A stretch of 64,000 nucleotides of DNA from a bacterium (GCA_024231955.1 JAAEPZ010001024.1:310001-374000); one strand, 5' to 3'; shown: positions 32,155 through 41,799, counted from the stretch's first letter. Program-made: numbers and translations. The notes: generated from the sequence alone by a model not told the origin.

Positions 32155-33716
32155 CAGTTGCGGTCAGCGGGTAGCTGCTCGTTGGGGTCTACGATCCGGA
32201 ATTGCCGCTTGCCGACAACCTGCGATTCATTGGCCGTGAAATCCCAGGGACGGGCGACGAGATCCGTCACCGTGATCTCCATCACATAGGCACCCGGCCC
32301 GAGTTGGGCGGTATCGATAACGAGATTGGTGCGCACCGTCTCGTCCAGCGTGTCTTCGACGAAATATGAACTCACGATATACTTGCCGTTTTGCCGTATC
32401 GAATAACTGAGCGAATACTTCCGTTTTCCGAGCGCCGTGGCCTGCAGACCGTAGATCTCGAAATAGAATCCGGGAATCATTCGCGAGAGATAGCTGGCCA
32501 TGGGGTGGGGGATGCGCGGATTGGTTTCCTGATCAAATCCGCCCTCATCGGGGATGTTGCAGTTGTAGAGCGAGATATCGCTGAGGGCCAGTATATCCGG
32601 GGGGAAACTGCGCACATCGAGATGTCTGCCGTAGAGACCGGTCTTGCCGGAAACAGCATCCTCGATGTGCAGCGTCAGATCATATTCTCCCGCTGCGACC
32701 ACCTGCTCCAGCACTCCGGAAAGGTAGACAAGCTTGGTATCGTATTTTGAGCGGGGAAACCGTTTCTCCGAATCGTCCCCTGCGCGATATTCCCGCGATT
32801 CGGGATCCACCAGAGCCACGGCCTGTTTGATCACCGACTCCTTGCCGCCGACCCCAAGACGATCCGCCATCTCGAGTTCATTATCCCTTAACTGGTAGTA
32901 GATGCGAAGCAGCGTCCTGTCCTCTCCGCCCTCGCGCGGCGCCCTGTAGCAATCCACCGAAGCTGCGACCCAGAGTTGCCCCATATCCGGCTCGTATTCA
33001 CTGAGGATTCTGTCCTGCTCCTCCACAATCTCGAAGTTCTCAAGCATCATCAAGGCCTGGCGCCGGTTGCCCGCAAGAGCGTGGAAGATCCAGGTTCGTC
33101 CATCGGGCATGCCGCACCGACTGAAGACGTCATTGTTGATGAAGCTCTGGAAAGCGAAAAGCATGTCGTCGATCTTCCAGACCTCTATGGGGGGCTCGTA
33201 CCCGCCGCCGATCACAGGACCCGCAGCGATGACCTGGTCCGGCATTCCATAACGGAGCACTGCCCAACCGCGATCATCGTAGTAGGGGGGGGCCGGACTC
33301 TCGTAGATATCCCGGGCATAGGCCAGACGCTCGAAGTGCTGCACCCGATACTCGTTGAGCTTTGTCGTCGGATCGGGATCCCTCACTCGCCAGAACTCCT
33401 CTATCCACCACTCCAGATGGGTCACATCCTCAATCCCGTACAGCGATTCCTCCTCCGATTCCGGCAGGATCGACTCGAGGTCGTTCCACGTCTCCCGGAG
33501 TCGGGTGAGCAACGTGTCGGAGCGGGTGGAGTCGGGTCGAGGGAAAGCAGGATGGATATACCTCCTCACATAGGGAACCCCATCATACATGGCGCGATTG
33601 AGCTCGAAGGTATCCGGACTGCAGGACAGGACCAGCGCGAGAACAGGTAAAACTAGCACGGCAAAGAGCAGCAGATTCCGTCCGACAAAGATCTCAACCA
33701 ATGCCTTCAGATTCAC
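32154..33716 (-). CDS. GWxTD domain-containing lipoprotein-like protein
   Basis: After an N-terminal hydrophobic stretch ending at a lipobox-like Cys (LPVLALVLSCSP), the protein contains the GWxTD domain: FERLAYARDIYESPAPPYYD followed by DRGWAVLRYGMPDQVIAAGP (about residues 145-165). The domain is almost confined to Bacteroidota, Acidobacteriota and related candidate phyla. The rest of the 520 residues is beta-rich, with an immunoglobulin-like C-terminal part (YVMEITVTDLVARPWDF). I prefer the GTG start at 33716 because GGAG precedes it. The function is unknown, but the domain is useful as a marker of the lineage. The gene is convergent with the Spy operon. Confidence 0.82.
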   Translation of the reverse strand: MNLKALVEIFVGRNLLLFAVLVLPVLALVLSCSPDTFELNRAMYDGVPYVRRYIHPAFPRPDSTRSDTLLTRLRETWNDLESILPESEEESLYGIEDVTHLEWWIEEFWRVRDPDPTTKLNEYRVQHFERLAYARDIYESPAPPYYDDRGWAVLRYGMPDQVIAAGPVIGGGYEPPIEVWKIDDMLFAFQSFINNDVFSRCGMPDGRTWIFHALAGNRRQALMMLENFEIVEEQDRILSEYEPDMGQLWVAASVDCYRAPREGGEDRTLLRIYYQLRDNELEMADRLGVGGKESVIKQAVALVDPESREYRAGDDSEKRFPRSKYDTKLVYLSGVLEQVVAAGEYDLTLHIEDAVSGKTGLYGRHLDVRSFPPDILALSDISLYNCNIPDEGGFDQETNPRIPHPMASYLSRMIPGFYFEIYGLQATALGKRKYSLSYSIRQNGKYIVSSYFVEDTLDETVRTNLVIDTAQLGPGAYVMEITVTDLVARPWDFTANESQVVGKRQFRIVDPNEQLPADRN

Positions 33717-33978
33717 AATGATCTCCACAGTTATTTGCTAGACATAAACGGTCTTCACATTGTGAAATATGACTCAGCCGCGAACATGAAGCAAATCTCG
33801 AGTCTGATCCGCACGGCTGTGGAGCAAGTACACAGGTCCGATCGGATAACCGGTCGTACCTTGCTCCTGCCGATGACCGCTCTCAAACGGTCATCCACCT
33901 GGAGAAGCCCGAAAACCGGTTTACCCTCCCCGATAATCCACCTGCTCACACCAATTCACTTTACCGAAATAATACCAA

Positions 33979-34034
33979 GATTGGCTGGCTCAATATACTT
34001 CGATTGGCATATTGACTCCCACCCAATTTATACT
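33979..34034 (+). promoter_or_regulatory. Repeated GATTGGC motif and candidate promoter upstream of the MocR gene
   Basis: The 373 bases between the GWxTD and MocR genes hold no gene. GATTGGC occurs at 33979-33985 and 34002-34008, a direct repeat with a 23-bp period, within an AT-rich stretch and shortly before TATACT at 34029-34034. A TTGGCA overlapping the second repeat is 19 nt from TATACT and could be the -35 element. MocR/GabR regulators commonly bind such direct repeats, so this is a candidate autoregulatory site. The nearest better -35 match, TTGACT, is too close (11 nt). Confidence 0.4.
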
Positions 34035-34101
34035 AAACTCTATTTAAGGTAGACATAGGACCAGTCCAATACAGACCCTCAACCGGTTCTCAAACGGATT
34101 C

Positions 34102-35610
34102 ATGGATATTCAACTCGACCGCACCAGCCGCATACCGATCTATCTCCAGATACTGAACAGGTTCAGGGAGATGATCATCTCGGGCGCCATGCCCGAGGGT
34201 GCCCTGTTGCCCCCCGAGCGCCAGCTGGCCCAGGAGCTTGGCCTGAACCGGAGCACCGTCCTCAGCGCCTATCGCGAACTCAAGAAGGAGGGGCTTGTCG
34301 AGGCCAGGGTCGGGCGCGGCACAACCGTGCTGCCGCTGCCCTCGCAGGAGAGGAGCGATACGGAGAATGCAACACTCTCCTGGCGGCACATCTTCCGCAC
34401 CGATACTGCGCGGAGCCAGTCCCCGCTTTTGCGGGATCTCCTCGCCCTGAGCGAGCGGAAGGATGTCATCCCGATGTCCCTCGGCCTGCCGGCGCCGGAG
34501 CTCCTGCCCGTGGATCTGTTCCAGCAAATCCAAACCGACCTTGCCCGCGAACTGGGGCCGACTCTCCTCCAGCACAGCCCCACCGAGGGGGTTACCGAGC
34601 TGCGCGAAACCCTGTGCGACCTGGCCGCCGAGCGGGGGATCTCCTGTGATCCGACCGAGACCCTGATCCTCTCCGGCTCGCAACAGGGGCTTGACCTGGC
34701 CTCGCGTGTCTTCATCGAACCGGGCGACACCGTGATCGTGGAGGAGCCCACCTTTTTCGCCGCGCTGCAGACCTTCAATGCGCATCAGGCGCGCCTGATC
34801 GGTGTCCCCTGCGATCAGGACGGCATGCGCACCGATCTGCTCGCCGAGATTCTTGAGCGGCGTCACCCGAAGTTCATCTACACCTTGCCCACATTCCAGA
34901 ATCCCTCAGGGTCGGTGATGAGTCTGACGCGCCGCAAAGAGCTGTTGCAGCTGGCATACCGCTACCAGGTGCCCATCATCGAGGACGACCCCTACTGCGA
35001 CCTGCGCTACGAAGGGGATTCGGTACCCTCGCTGAAATCGCTGGATCAGCGCGGCCTCGTGCTTTACCTGAGTACCATGTCTAAGGTACTCTTCCCTGGG
35101 CTGCGCGTGGGCTGGCTGCTCGCACCGCGAGAGGTGATTCGCCGATTCACCCTGGTCAAGCAGTCCATGGATCTGCACTGCAACACCCCGGGCCAATGGG
35201 TGATCAATACCATGCTGCGAGACGGTCACTACCAAACCCATCTCAACAAGGTTCGCCGCGCCTATGCGTGTCGTCGGGATATTATGGCCGACGCTCTGCG
35301 CAAGGACGCCCCCTCAGGATTCGAATGGACAAAACCGAAGGGCGGTTTCTATTTTTGGTGCCGCCTGCCCGACGAGGTGGAGCGCTCACAGTTGCTGGCG
35401 GAGTCCGCAGCAGCCGGCGTCTCTTTCCTCCCGGGATGGCCCTGTTTCGTTGATGATCCGGGTTGCACTTATTTGCGCCTCAATTTTTCATTCGCCGGCA
35501 AGAGGGCCGTCGAGACCGGGGTGGCACGCTTGCTTGAAGCTCTGCATCATAGTTGCCGCAAGCAGAGCATATCAGCCAGGGAGGCTGGAGGCACTCCCCC
35601 AATCGTTTGA
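34102..35610 (+). CDS. MocR-type transcriptional regulator (GntR HTH fused to aminotransferase)
   Basis: The 502-residue protein begins with a GntR-type winged helix: SRIPIYLQILNRFREMIISG, then LPPERQLAQELGLNRSTVLS and YRELKKEGLVEARVGRGTT. From about residue 120 it is a fold-type I aminotransferase domain, with NPSG (FQNPSGSVM), EDDPYCDLRY and the PLP lysine in TMSKVLFPGLRVGW. MocR proteins use PLP with an amino compound as the sensed ligand and usually control a neighbouring aminotransferase or transporter. Here the next gene, 25 nt downstream, encodes a 2-aminoadipate-type aminotransferase, which is the likely target. The start ATG is at 34102, with an AT-rich upstream region. Confidence 0.9.
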   Translation: MDIQLDRTSRIPIYLQILNRFREMIISGAMPEGALLPPERQLAQELGLNRSTVLSAYRELKKEGLVEARVGRGTTVLPLPSQERSDTENATLSWRHIFRTDTARSQSPLLRDLLALSERKDVIPMSLGLPAPELLPVDLFQQIQTDLARELGPTLLQHSPTEGVTELRETLCDLAAERGISCDPTETLILSGSQQGLDLASRVFIEPGDTVIVEEPTFFAALQTFNAHQARLIGVPCDQDGMRTDLLAEILERRHPKFIYTLPTFQNPSGSVMSLTRRKELLQLAYRYQVPIIEDDPYCDLRYEGDSVPSLKSLDQRGLVLYLSTMSKVLFPGLRVGWLLAPREVIRRFTLVKQSMDLHCNTPGQWVINTMLRDGHYQTHLNKVRRAYACRRDIMADALRKDAPSGFEWTKPKGGFYFWCRLPDEVERSQLLAESAAAGVSFLPGWPCFVDDPGCTYLRLNFSFAGKRAVETGVARLLEALHHSCRKQSISAREAGGTPPIV

Positions 35611-35635
35611 ACTCAACCGAGAAAGAGATAGAGAC

Positions 35636-36847
35636 ATGAACAAGCATTTCGCCAAGAGAATGAACGAGATTCGCGCTTCCGAGATCCGCGAGATCCTGAA
35701 GCTGACGGCTCAACCGGGCATAATCTCATTCGCAGGCGGCCTGCCCGCTCCCGAACTCTTTCCCCTGGAGGAGATGAAGGAGGCGTCCACGGCCGTACTC
35801 AATAAGGAGGGTCGCAAGGCCCTGCAGTACTCCACGACCGAGGGTGATCCCAACCTGCGCCAGGCTATCGCCAAGCGGATGAACGACAAGCGCGGCACCG
35901 GTTTGGATATCGACAGTGTCCTGATCACCAGCGGCTCGCAGCAGGGTCTGGATATGTGCGGCAAGCTGCTCCTCGACGAGGGTGATGTAGTTCTCTGCGA
36001 AAGCCCCACATATATCGGGGCGATCAGCGCCTTCAAGATCTTCGGCCCCCGGTTCGTCGAGGTGCCCACCGACGACGACGGTCTGATCATCGATGAGCTG
36101 GAGGAGCGGATCCGGAACAACGACAAGGTCAAGATGATCTATGTCATCCCCGATTTTCAGAATCCCAGCGGACGCTGCTGGTCGCTCGAACGTCGCCGGC
36201 AGTTCATGGAGCTGGTCAACAAGTACGACATCCCCGTAGTTGAGGACTCCCCCTACGCCGAACTCCGGTTCGCCGGTACGGACGAACCTTCGCTCAAATC
36301 GCTCGACACGAAGAACCTCGTGATCTTCCTGGGCACCTTCTCGAAGACCTTCTGCCCGGGTCTCCGCGTCGCCTGGATTGCGGCCGATCCCGATGTTATC
36401 CGCAAGCTGGTGCTGATCAAGCAGGGCACGGACCTGCACACATCGACGCTGGCCCAGATGCAGATCAATGAGTGGCTGGAGGCGTTCGATCTGGATGCCC
36501 AGGTCGAAAAGATTCGTGAGGTCTACAAGGAGCGGCAGAAGGTGATGATCGAGAGCATGGATCGCCTCTTCCCGACCGATCAGGTCAGCTACACCCGCCC
36601 CGACGGCGGTCTATTCCTCTGGATGACGCTGCCCGCCACCCATTGTGCGCGTGAACTTCTGAAGCGGTGCCTTGAGGTCAAGGTGGCGTTCGTGCCTGGT
36701 GGTTCGTTCTTCCCGGTTGGGGATCACGAGAACACACTGCGTCTCAACTTCTCCGCCATGCCGCCCGAGCAGATCAGGATCGGCGTCGAGCGGATGGCCG
36801 AGGTGCTGAAGACCTACCTCGCCGAGCCGGGTAAAGCGGGACAATAA
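35636..36847 (+). CDS. PLP-dependent aminotransferase, 2-aminoadipate (LysN) type
   Basis: The 403-residue fold-type I enzyme begins at ATG 35636; the longer upstream frame overlaps the MocR gene and is not coding. Motifs include GIISFAGGLPAPELFPLEEM, SGSQQGLDMCGKLLL, FQNPSGRCW, EDSPYAELRFAG, and the PLP lysine in GTFSKTFCPGLRVAW. This layout is typical of alpha-aminoadipate aminotransferases of the LysN/Aro8-like group, which convert 2-aminoadipate and 2-oxoglutarate to 2-oxoadipate and glutamate. The substrate is inferred from the family and from the saccharopine dehydrogenase-like gene downstream. It is the second gene of the MocR operon and is closed by a strong terminator. Confidence 0.83.
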   Translation: MNKHFAKRMNEIRASEIREILKLTAQPGIISFAGGLPAPELFPLEEMKEASTAVLNKEGRKALQYSTTEGDPNLRQAIAKRMNDKRGTGLDIDSVLITSGSQQGLDMCGKLLLDEGDVVLCESPTYIGAISAFKIFGPRFVEVPTDDDGLIIDELEERIRNNDKVKMIYVIPDFQNPSGRCWSLERRRQFMELVNKYDIPVVEDSPYAELRFAGTDEPSLKSLDTKNLVIFLGTFSKTFCPGLRVAWIAADPDVIRKLVLIKQGTDLHTSTLAQMQINEWLEAFDLDAQVEKIREVYKERQKVMIESMDRLFPTDQVSYTRPDGGLFLWMTLPATHCARELLKRCLEVKVAFVPGGSFFPVGDHENTLRLNFSAMPPEQIRIGVERMAEVLKTYLAEPGKAGQ

Positions 36848-36889
36848 TCGTGAGCATCCGTTTCGCGCATGTTGATGCATCCATTGACG

Positions 36890-36917
36890 GACCCGCCGTT
36901 CGGCGGGTCTTTTTTTG
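36890..36917 (+). terminator. Intrinsic terminator of the aminotransferase gene
   Basis: GACCCGCCG (36890-36898) and CGGCGGGTC (36901-36909) form a perfect stem followed by eight T. It lies 42 nt past the stop. Confidence 0.93.
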
Positions 36918-36920
36918 TGC

Positions 36921-38150
36921 TTAGGTTGCCTGTCGCCGCCATGGCTGTCGCTTCCCGTAGGTCATGCTGCGCCAGAGCCATTCCGCCGGACCGAAATGAT
37001 AACGGGCAAGCCAGAGCGGGCTGACGATCAACTGCAGAATCCAGATGGCCACCACTAAACCGAATTGCCCAGTCCGGGAGACATACCCGAAGAGCGGATA
37101 GAACGGTCCGTAGAAAAGCAGTGTGCAGATGAGCGTATGCCCCAGGTAGTTGCTGAATGCCATCCTGCCGACGGCGGCCAGCCGTTTATTGCGATATCCC
37201 GCCAAAGTGGCCAGAGAGATCAGGCTGAGGTAGGCGATGGCGATCAGAATGGCGCCGATGGAATTGAGCTGGCTGGCGACGAAGAAGGAGTCGAAAACCT
37301 CCCAGTCTGTTGCGTAGTGACGTTGATAGCTGCGCAACACCAGATACAGGCCGCCGATCAGGCAGGGGACGAGAAGGATGGTGAAGAACCTGCGCGAACG
37401 CTGTGCCGAAAGCAGTCCCAACTTGAAGAGGCCCATGCCCAGCAGCATAGCGCCCGCATCCCGCCAGAACGACCAGAACCAGAAGACCATCGTCTGCATC
37501 GCCAAAGATGATGACGCCCTGTGGGCGAACAACCTCAATCCGCCCCCCCGATAGATAGCCAGCTGCTCGGTGACAGCCTCCGGGTCGGGAGCAAAGCCCT
37601 GCAGAATCCCCTCGCGCGACTCCGGCGGCCAGTTGGGGGCCGTAGACCCGGCGCCGATGGAGATCAGAACACCAAAGCCGATAGAGACCAGACCGATGAT
37701 GAGCAGGGTCAGGGGACGCAACTTGCGCAGCGGATAGATGATCATGCCGCAAAGGGCATAGGTCACCAGGATGTCGCCGGACCAGAAGAGATAGGCATGG
37801 GTCCAACCCAGCAGGAGAAGCGCCCCCATGCGACGATAGTGCAGGCGGCCGACGCGGGCGCCGCGCTCTTCGGCGCGACCGGTCATCAGGCAGATCCCGG
37901 CACCAAAGAGCATGGAGAACAGTGTGATGAACTTGGAGTCTGCCAGGAAAAAGCCCAACTGCCAGACCAGTTTGTTGAGGCCCGTCATGTCTCCGTATGT
38001 GTGGGGGAAGAAGTAGGCGGAATCGATCATGGCGAAGCTCTGGATGTTCATCACCAGTATCCCCAGCAACGCAAAACCCCGGATGATGTCCAGGTTGACG
38101 ATCCTCTCACGCTCGCCCACAGGCAGGCTTTGTGCGGTCGTGTTTTCCAT
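36921..38150 (-). CDS. DUF418 family membrane protein
   Basis: The start ATG at 38150 has AGAGAGGA upstream; the longer frame begins without a site. The 408-residue protein has about ten membrane helices. Signature features of DUF418 are the N-terminal IVNLDIIRGFALLGILVMN, SKFITLFSMLFGAGI, and the C-terminal GRMAFSNYLGHTLICTLLF with FGPAEWLWRSMTYGKRQP at the end. Family members are inner-membrane acyltransferase-like proteins of unknown function. The gene stands alone and is convergent with the aminotransferase terminator. Confidence 0.88.
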   Translation of the reverse strand: MENTTAQSLPVGERERIVNLDIIRGFALLGILVMNIQSFAMIDSAYFFPHTYGDMTGLNKLVWQLGFFLADSKFITLFSMLFGAGICLMTGRAEERGARVGRLHYRRMGALLLLGWTHAYLFWSGDILVTYALCGMIIYPLRKLRPLTLLIIGLVSIGFGVLISIGAGSTAPNWPPESREGILQGFAPDPEAVTEQLAIYRGGGLRLFAHRASSSLAMQTMVFWFWSFWRDAGAMLLGMGLFKLGLLSAQRSRRFFTILLVPCLIGGLYLVLRSYQRHYATDWEVFDSFFVASQLNSIGAILIAIAYLSLISLATLAGYRNKRLAAVGRMAFSNYLGHTLICTLLFYGPFYPLFGYVSRTGQFGLVVAIWILQLIVSPLWLARYHFGPAEWLWRSMTYGKRQPWRRQAT

Positions 38151-38313
38151 CCTGATCCTCTCTCTTCTGTTGGGACATGAAACAGCAATCAAGGCAGATC
38201 AATCCACTCGCGAGAATATAACATTAGAGCCGTGCAAGTCACTGACAACTGTTTGTCTTTACACCTGCGGTGCAGCGGGAATAGTCTGGGGCAACCTCGA
38301 CCGGGACGTACAT

Positions 38314-38982
38314 ATGACGAAAATCCTCGCTTTCAACGGTAGCCCCAGGGTACATGCAAATTCATTGCAGCTCCTTGAGGCCCTGTGCGACGGCGCACGG
38401 GAGGTCGGCGCCGAGATCGAGATGGTGCAGGCCTACTCCGCAAACATCAAGCCCTGCAAGGGGTGTCTGCGCTGCAACGTCGTGAAGCGTTGCGTCATCA
38501 AGGGGGATGACTGGCCCACGCTTGCGGAGCGGATCGGGGCTGCAGACATCCTGGTGTTCGCCTCACCCGTCTACTTCCATCACGTCAGCGCGCCGCTCAA
38601 GAAGATCATCGACCGCTTCCGCTCCTTCATGCATGTCCAGATCACGGCCGATGGCCTCATCCATACGCCTCATGAGGCCTGGCGCAAACGGATCGTGTTG
38701 ATCCAGACTCTGGGATCATCCGCCCGGGACGACGCCCAACCCGCGCAGGCATTGTTCAGGTTCATAGCCGAATCCCTCGGTGAAGACACCGAACTCGACA
38801 CCATTACCGGCACACGCCTGGCGGTGCCCCGACAACTGGGAATGAGTGTTGAGGAGCTGCAGGCGCTGTACGGCAAGCTGCAGATCCCGGCGGAGCTGGC
38901 CATCCCCGACCAGGCCCGCAACGCGGCCCTGCTGGCTCACGCCCGTAAACTCGGCGCGGATCTGGTCCGGTCCGGTCGGTGA
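38314..38982 (+). CDS. Flavodoxin-family NAD(P)H-dependent FMN reductase / iron-sulfur flavoprotein-like
   Basis: The gene starts at ATG 38314. The 222 residues form an FMN-binding flavodoxin-like fold with the phosphate loop FNGSPRVHANSLQLL near the N-terminus and FASPVYFHHVSAPLKKIIDR in the middle. A compact Cys cluster, PCKGCLRCNVVKRC (Cx2Cx2Cx5C), matches the [4Fe-4S] motif of iron-sulfur flavoproteins, which move electrons to oxygen species or quinones in anaerobes. The ribosome binding site is weak (GGGA). It precedes the AgcS symporter gene by 104 nt. Confidence 0.85.
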   Translation: MTKILAFNGSPRVHANSLQLLEALCDGAREVGAEIEMVQAYSANIKPCKGCLRCNVVKRCVIKGDDWPTLAERIGAADILVFASPVYFHHVSAPLKKIIDRFRSFMHVQITADGLIHTPHEAWRKRIVLIQTLGSSARDDAQPAQALFRFIAESLGEDTELDTITGTRLAVPRQLGMSVEELQALYGKLQIPAELAIPDQARNAALLAHARKLGADLVRSGR

Positions 38983-39086
38983 GATAACGGCACACAGATG
39001 AAATTCACGCTCGAAGCGGAATTTTCGTTGTGTCCTGCGGCCACTTGCCGATAGGGTCCGGGCAATCAAACGAAAGGACAGACATT

Positions 39087-40529
39087 TTGGGTAACTGGCT
39101 GGATCGCCTGTTCGCGCCCCTTGAGGCATTGCTCCGAAAACTCGAAGCCTCCATTCAACCAAGCCCTGAATTGATGGCGCTTCTCGATAAGATCGACGCC
39201 TGGATCTGGGGTCTGTTCCTGATCTTCCTGCTCGTCGGCACCGGTCTCTTTTTCGCCTGGCGTACGCGCTTCATCCAGATCCGCAAACTGGGGCACGCCA
39301 TTGCCCTCGTGCGGGGCAAGTTCGACAACCCCAACGACAAGGGTGAGATCTCCCACTTCCAGGCGCTGGCCACGGCACTGTCCGCGACAATCGGTACGGG
39401 CAACATCGGCGGCGTGGCCACGGCCATCGCCCTTGGCGGACCCGGCGCCGTCTTCTGGATGTGGGTGACGGGCCTGCTCGGCAGCGGCATAAAGTTCGCC
39501 AGTTGCACTCTCGGTATCCAGTATCGGGTCACCAACAAGGACGGCAGCATTTCGGGCGGACCGATGTACTACCTCGAACACGGTCTCGGCATGAAGTGGC
39601 TGGCCGTGCTCTTCGCCTTCTTCGCGGCCATCGCCAGCTTCGGCATCGGCAACATGATCCAGGCCAACAGCATGGCCTTGCCGCTCCACGAGGAGTTCGG
39701 TTTACCGAAGAGCTTCATCGGCATCGTGTTTGCCGTACTGGCCGGCATGGTGATTATCGGCGGCATCACGCGGATTGGTCGCTTCACCGGTAAACTCACC
39801 CCCCTCATGACGGTTATCTACGTCGGCGGCGCGCTGGTCATTCTGATCAAGAACGCCGCGCTGGTCCCCGACGCCTTCCAGATGATCTTCGTCCACGCCT
39901 TCTCGCCGACAGCCGCTTCGGGGGGCTTCGCCGGCAGCGCCGTGGCCATGGCCATTAGACAAGGCGTGGCCAAGGGTGTCTTCAGCAACGAATCGGGTCT
40001 GGGTAGTGCGCCGATCGCCCACTCGGCTGCGCGCACGAAGGAACCGGTGCGTGAGGGCCTGGTGGCCATGATCGGTCCGTTCATCGATACGCTTCTGATC
40101 TGCACGCTTACCGCCCTGGTGATCATCACCACCGGCGCCTGGCAACTGGTCGATCCCGCCAGCGGCGAGCAACTGACCAGTACACTGCTCAGCAAAAGGG
40201 CGTTCGGTCTGGGCATTCCCGGTGGCGAGTGGATCGTCACCATCGGCATTATCCTGTTCACCTTCTCAACCATCATCGGCTGGAGCTATTACGGCGACCG
40301 CAGTGTCGGCTATCTCTTCGGCGTGCGGGGCATCAAGGTTTACAGGTGGATCTACATCGTCCTCATCCCCTTCGGCGCCGTTATGAAGGTGAATCTGATG
40401 TGGACTATCTCCGACATAACCAACGGGCTCATGGCCTTTCCCAACCTGGTCGGCCTGCTGCTGCTCAGCCCGGTGGTGGTGAAACTGACCAAAGAATACT
40501 TTAGCCGCGAACACATACCGCATCAATAA
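39087..40529 (+). CDS. Alanine/glycine:cation symporter (AgcS family)
   Basis: I choose the TTG at 39087 because AAAGGA lies 8 nt upstream; the frame extends further up without support. The 480-residue transporter has about eleven helices with the AgcS signatures ALATALSATIGTGNIGGVAT (Na+ and substrate site), GGPGAVFWMWVTGLLGSGIK, YRVTNKDGSISGGPMYYLEH and GVFSNESGLGSAPIAHSAA. It imports alanine or glycine with sodium or protons. It sits between a flavoprotein and a saccharopine dehydrogenase-like gene (62-nt gap), so it could supply an amino acid to the downstream enzyme. Confidence 0.92.
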   Translation: MGNWLDRLFAPLEALLRKLEASIQPSPELMALLDKIDAWIWGLFLIFLLVGTGLFFAWRTRFIQIRKLGHAIALVRGKFDNPNDKGEISHFQALATALSATIGTGNIGGVATAIALGGPGAVFWMWVTGLLGSGIKFASCTLGIQYRVTNKDGSISGGPMYYLEHGLGMKWLAVLFAFFAAIASFGIGNMIQANSMALPLHEEFGLPKSFIGIVFAVLAGMVIIGGITRIGRFTGKLTPLMTVIYVGGALVILIKNAALVPDAFQMIFVHAFSPTAASGGFAGSAVAMAIRQGVAKGVFSNESGLGSAPIAHSAARTKEPVREGLVAMIGPFIDTLLICTLTALVIITTGAWQLVDPASGEQLTSTLLSKRAFGLGIPGGEWIVTIGIILFTFSTIIGWSYYGDRSVGYLFGVRGIKVYRWIYIVLIPFGAVMKVNLMWTISDITNGLMAFPNLVGLLLLSPVVVKLTKEYFSREHIPHQ

Positions 40530-40591
40530 TCAAGCTCGTTGAGAGGGCGGCAAGGAGGCTCCCGGTTCAATGGTAATGCGTGGAGGGAAAT

Positions 40592-41770
40592 ATGAAGATT
40601 CTACTTCTCGGGACCGGTATGCAGGGCAAGGCCGCCCTTCATGATCTGGTGCAGAATCCCTATGTCAAGGAGATCACCGCGGCGGACCGCGACCTCTCAT
40701 CCCTGCGGGAACATGTCACCGAAATGGGTTACGATGAGAAGCTGCTCTGCGAGCATCTTGATGCGGGTGAGCCGACCTACCTCGACCATCTCATGCAGGA
40801 TCCCGATGTCGTCATCGATCTGTTGCCCGAGCAGTACTCCGGATCGGTAGCGGAGGCGGCGTTGCGCAACGGCGTTCATCTGGTCAACAGCAACAACACG
40901 TGCTCTTCACTCAGGAATCTGGCCGACCGGGCTGTCGAGGCGAATATCACGCTCATGCCGGAGTGCGGCATGAGCCCCGGCCTGGATCTGATTCTGCTCA
41001 GTCAGGCCGTAAGCTCCTTCGATAGTGTGACCGATGTTCACCTCTACAGCGGCGGCGTGCCCGAACCGGAAGCGGCCGACAACCCCCTCAAGTACAAGAT
41101 CACCTGGACCCTGGATGGCGTACTCGATTCCTACCTCCGGCCGGCGCATCTGATCCGCAACGATACCCTGCTCGACATCCCCGCCGGAGGCATCTTCGCA
41201 GCGGAGTACACTCACGAATTGACGATCGAAGGTCTGGACACGTTCGAAGCCTACCCCAACGGCAACGCCCTGGTCGTGGCCGAGAAACTCGGCCTGAACG
41301 CGCGCAAGCTGATCAATATGGGCTGCTACACTCTCCGCTGGCCCGGTCACTGCAATCTCTGGCGAACCCTGATCGGTCTCGGCATGCTCGACGGCCTCCC
41401 CACCCTTGTCGATGGCCGCCACGTCAATCGCCAGCATTACCTCACATCCCTCATCGAACCGCAACTCACGCTCGGGGACAAGGAGCGCGATATCGTTGTC
41501 GTGCGGGTCGAGGTGAAGGGTGTTCGCGAGGGCAAACGCACAAGCGCAGTGCTGCAGGTGATCGACAGGCGTGATATGGAAACCGGTTTCACGGCGATGA
41601 GCCGCACCGCGGGATTCAGCGCGGCGATCATCGCCAAAATGGTCGCTTCGGGTGAGATCGCCCGGCGCGGGTTGCTGTCACCCCTGGAGGATATCCCCTT
41701 CGAGGCCTATATGGATGAGTTGGCGACCCGGAATATTGCCATCACGTCCGAGTTCACCGATCTGGAGTAG
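40592..41770 (+). CDS. Saccharopine dehydrogenase-like protein
   Basis: GGAGGG precedes the ATG at 40592. The 392 residues start with a Rossmann dinucleotide motif, KILLLGTGMQGKAALHDL, continue with DVVIDLLPEQYSGSVAEAA, and show the saccharopine reductase/dehydrogenase pattern ALRNGVHLVNSNNTCSSLR with MPECGMSPGLDLILLSQA. The enzyme group splits saccharopine into 2-aminoadipate semialdehyde and glutamate or does a related reaction. The neighbouring 2-aminoadipate-type aminotransferase supports a lysine or aminoadipate pathway. Substrate identity is inferred, since the family also contains related enzymes of other specificity. Confidence 0.83.
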   Translation: MKILLLGTGMQGKAALHDLVQNPYVKEITAADRDLSSLREHVTEMGYDEKLLCEHLDAGEPTYLDHLMQDPDVVIDLLPEQYSGSVAEAALRNGVHLVNSNNTCSSLRNLADRAVEANITLMPECGMSPGLDLILLSQAVSSFDSVTDVHLYSGGVPEPEAADNPLKYKITWTLDGVLDSYLRPAHLIRNDTLLDIPAGGIFAAEYTHELTIEGLDTFEAYPNGNALVVAEKLGLNARKLINMGCYTLRWPGHCNLWRTLIGLGMLDGLPTLVDGRHVNRQHYLTSLIEPQLTLGDKERDIVVVRVEVKGVREGKRTSAVLQVIDRRDMETGFTAMSRTAGFSAAIIAKMVASGEIARRGLLSPLEDIPFEAYMDELATRNIAITSEFTDLE

Positions 41771-41799
41771 GGGCCGGGGCGCGTATGGCCGACGGTATG

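Noticed and set aside
34012..34034. TTGACT with TATACT as a standard promoter
   Set aside because: The spacing is 11 nt, far below the 16-18 nt needed.
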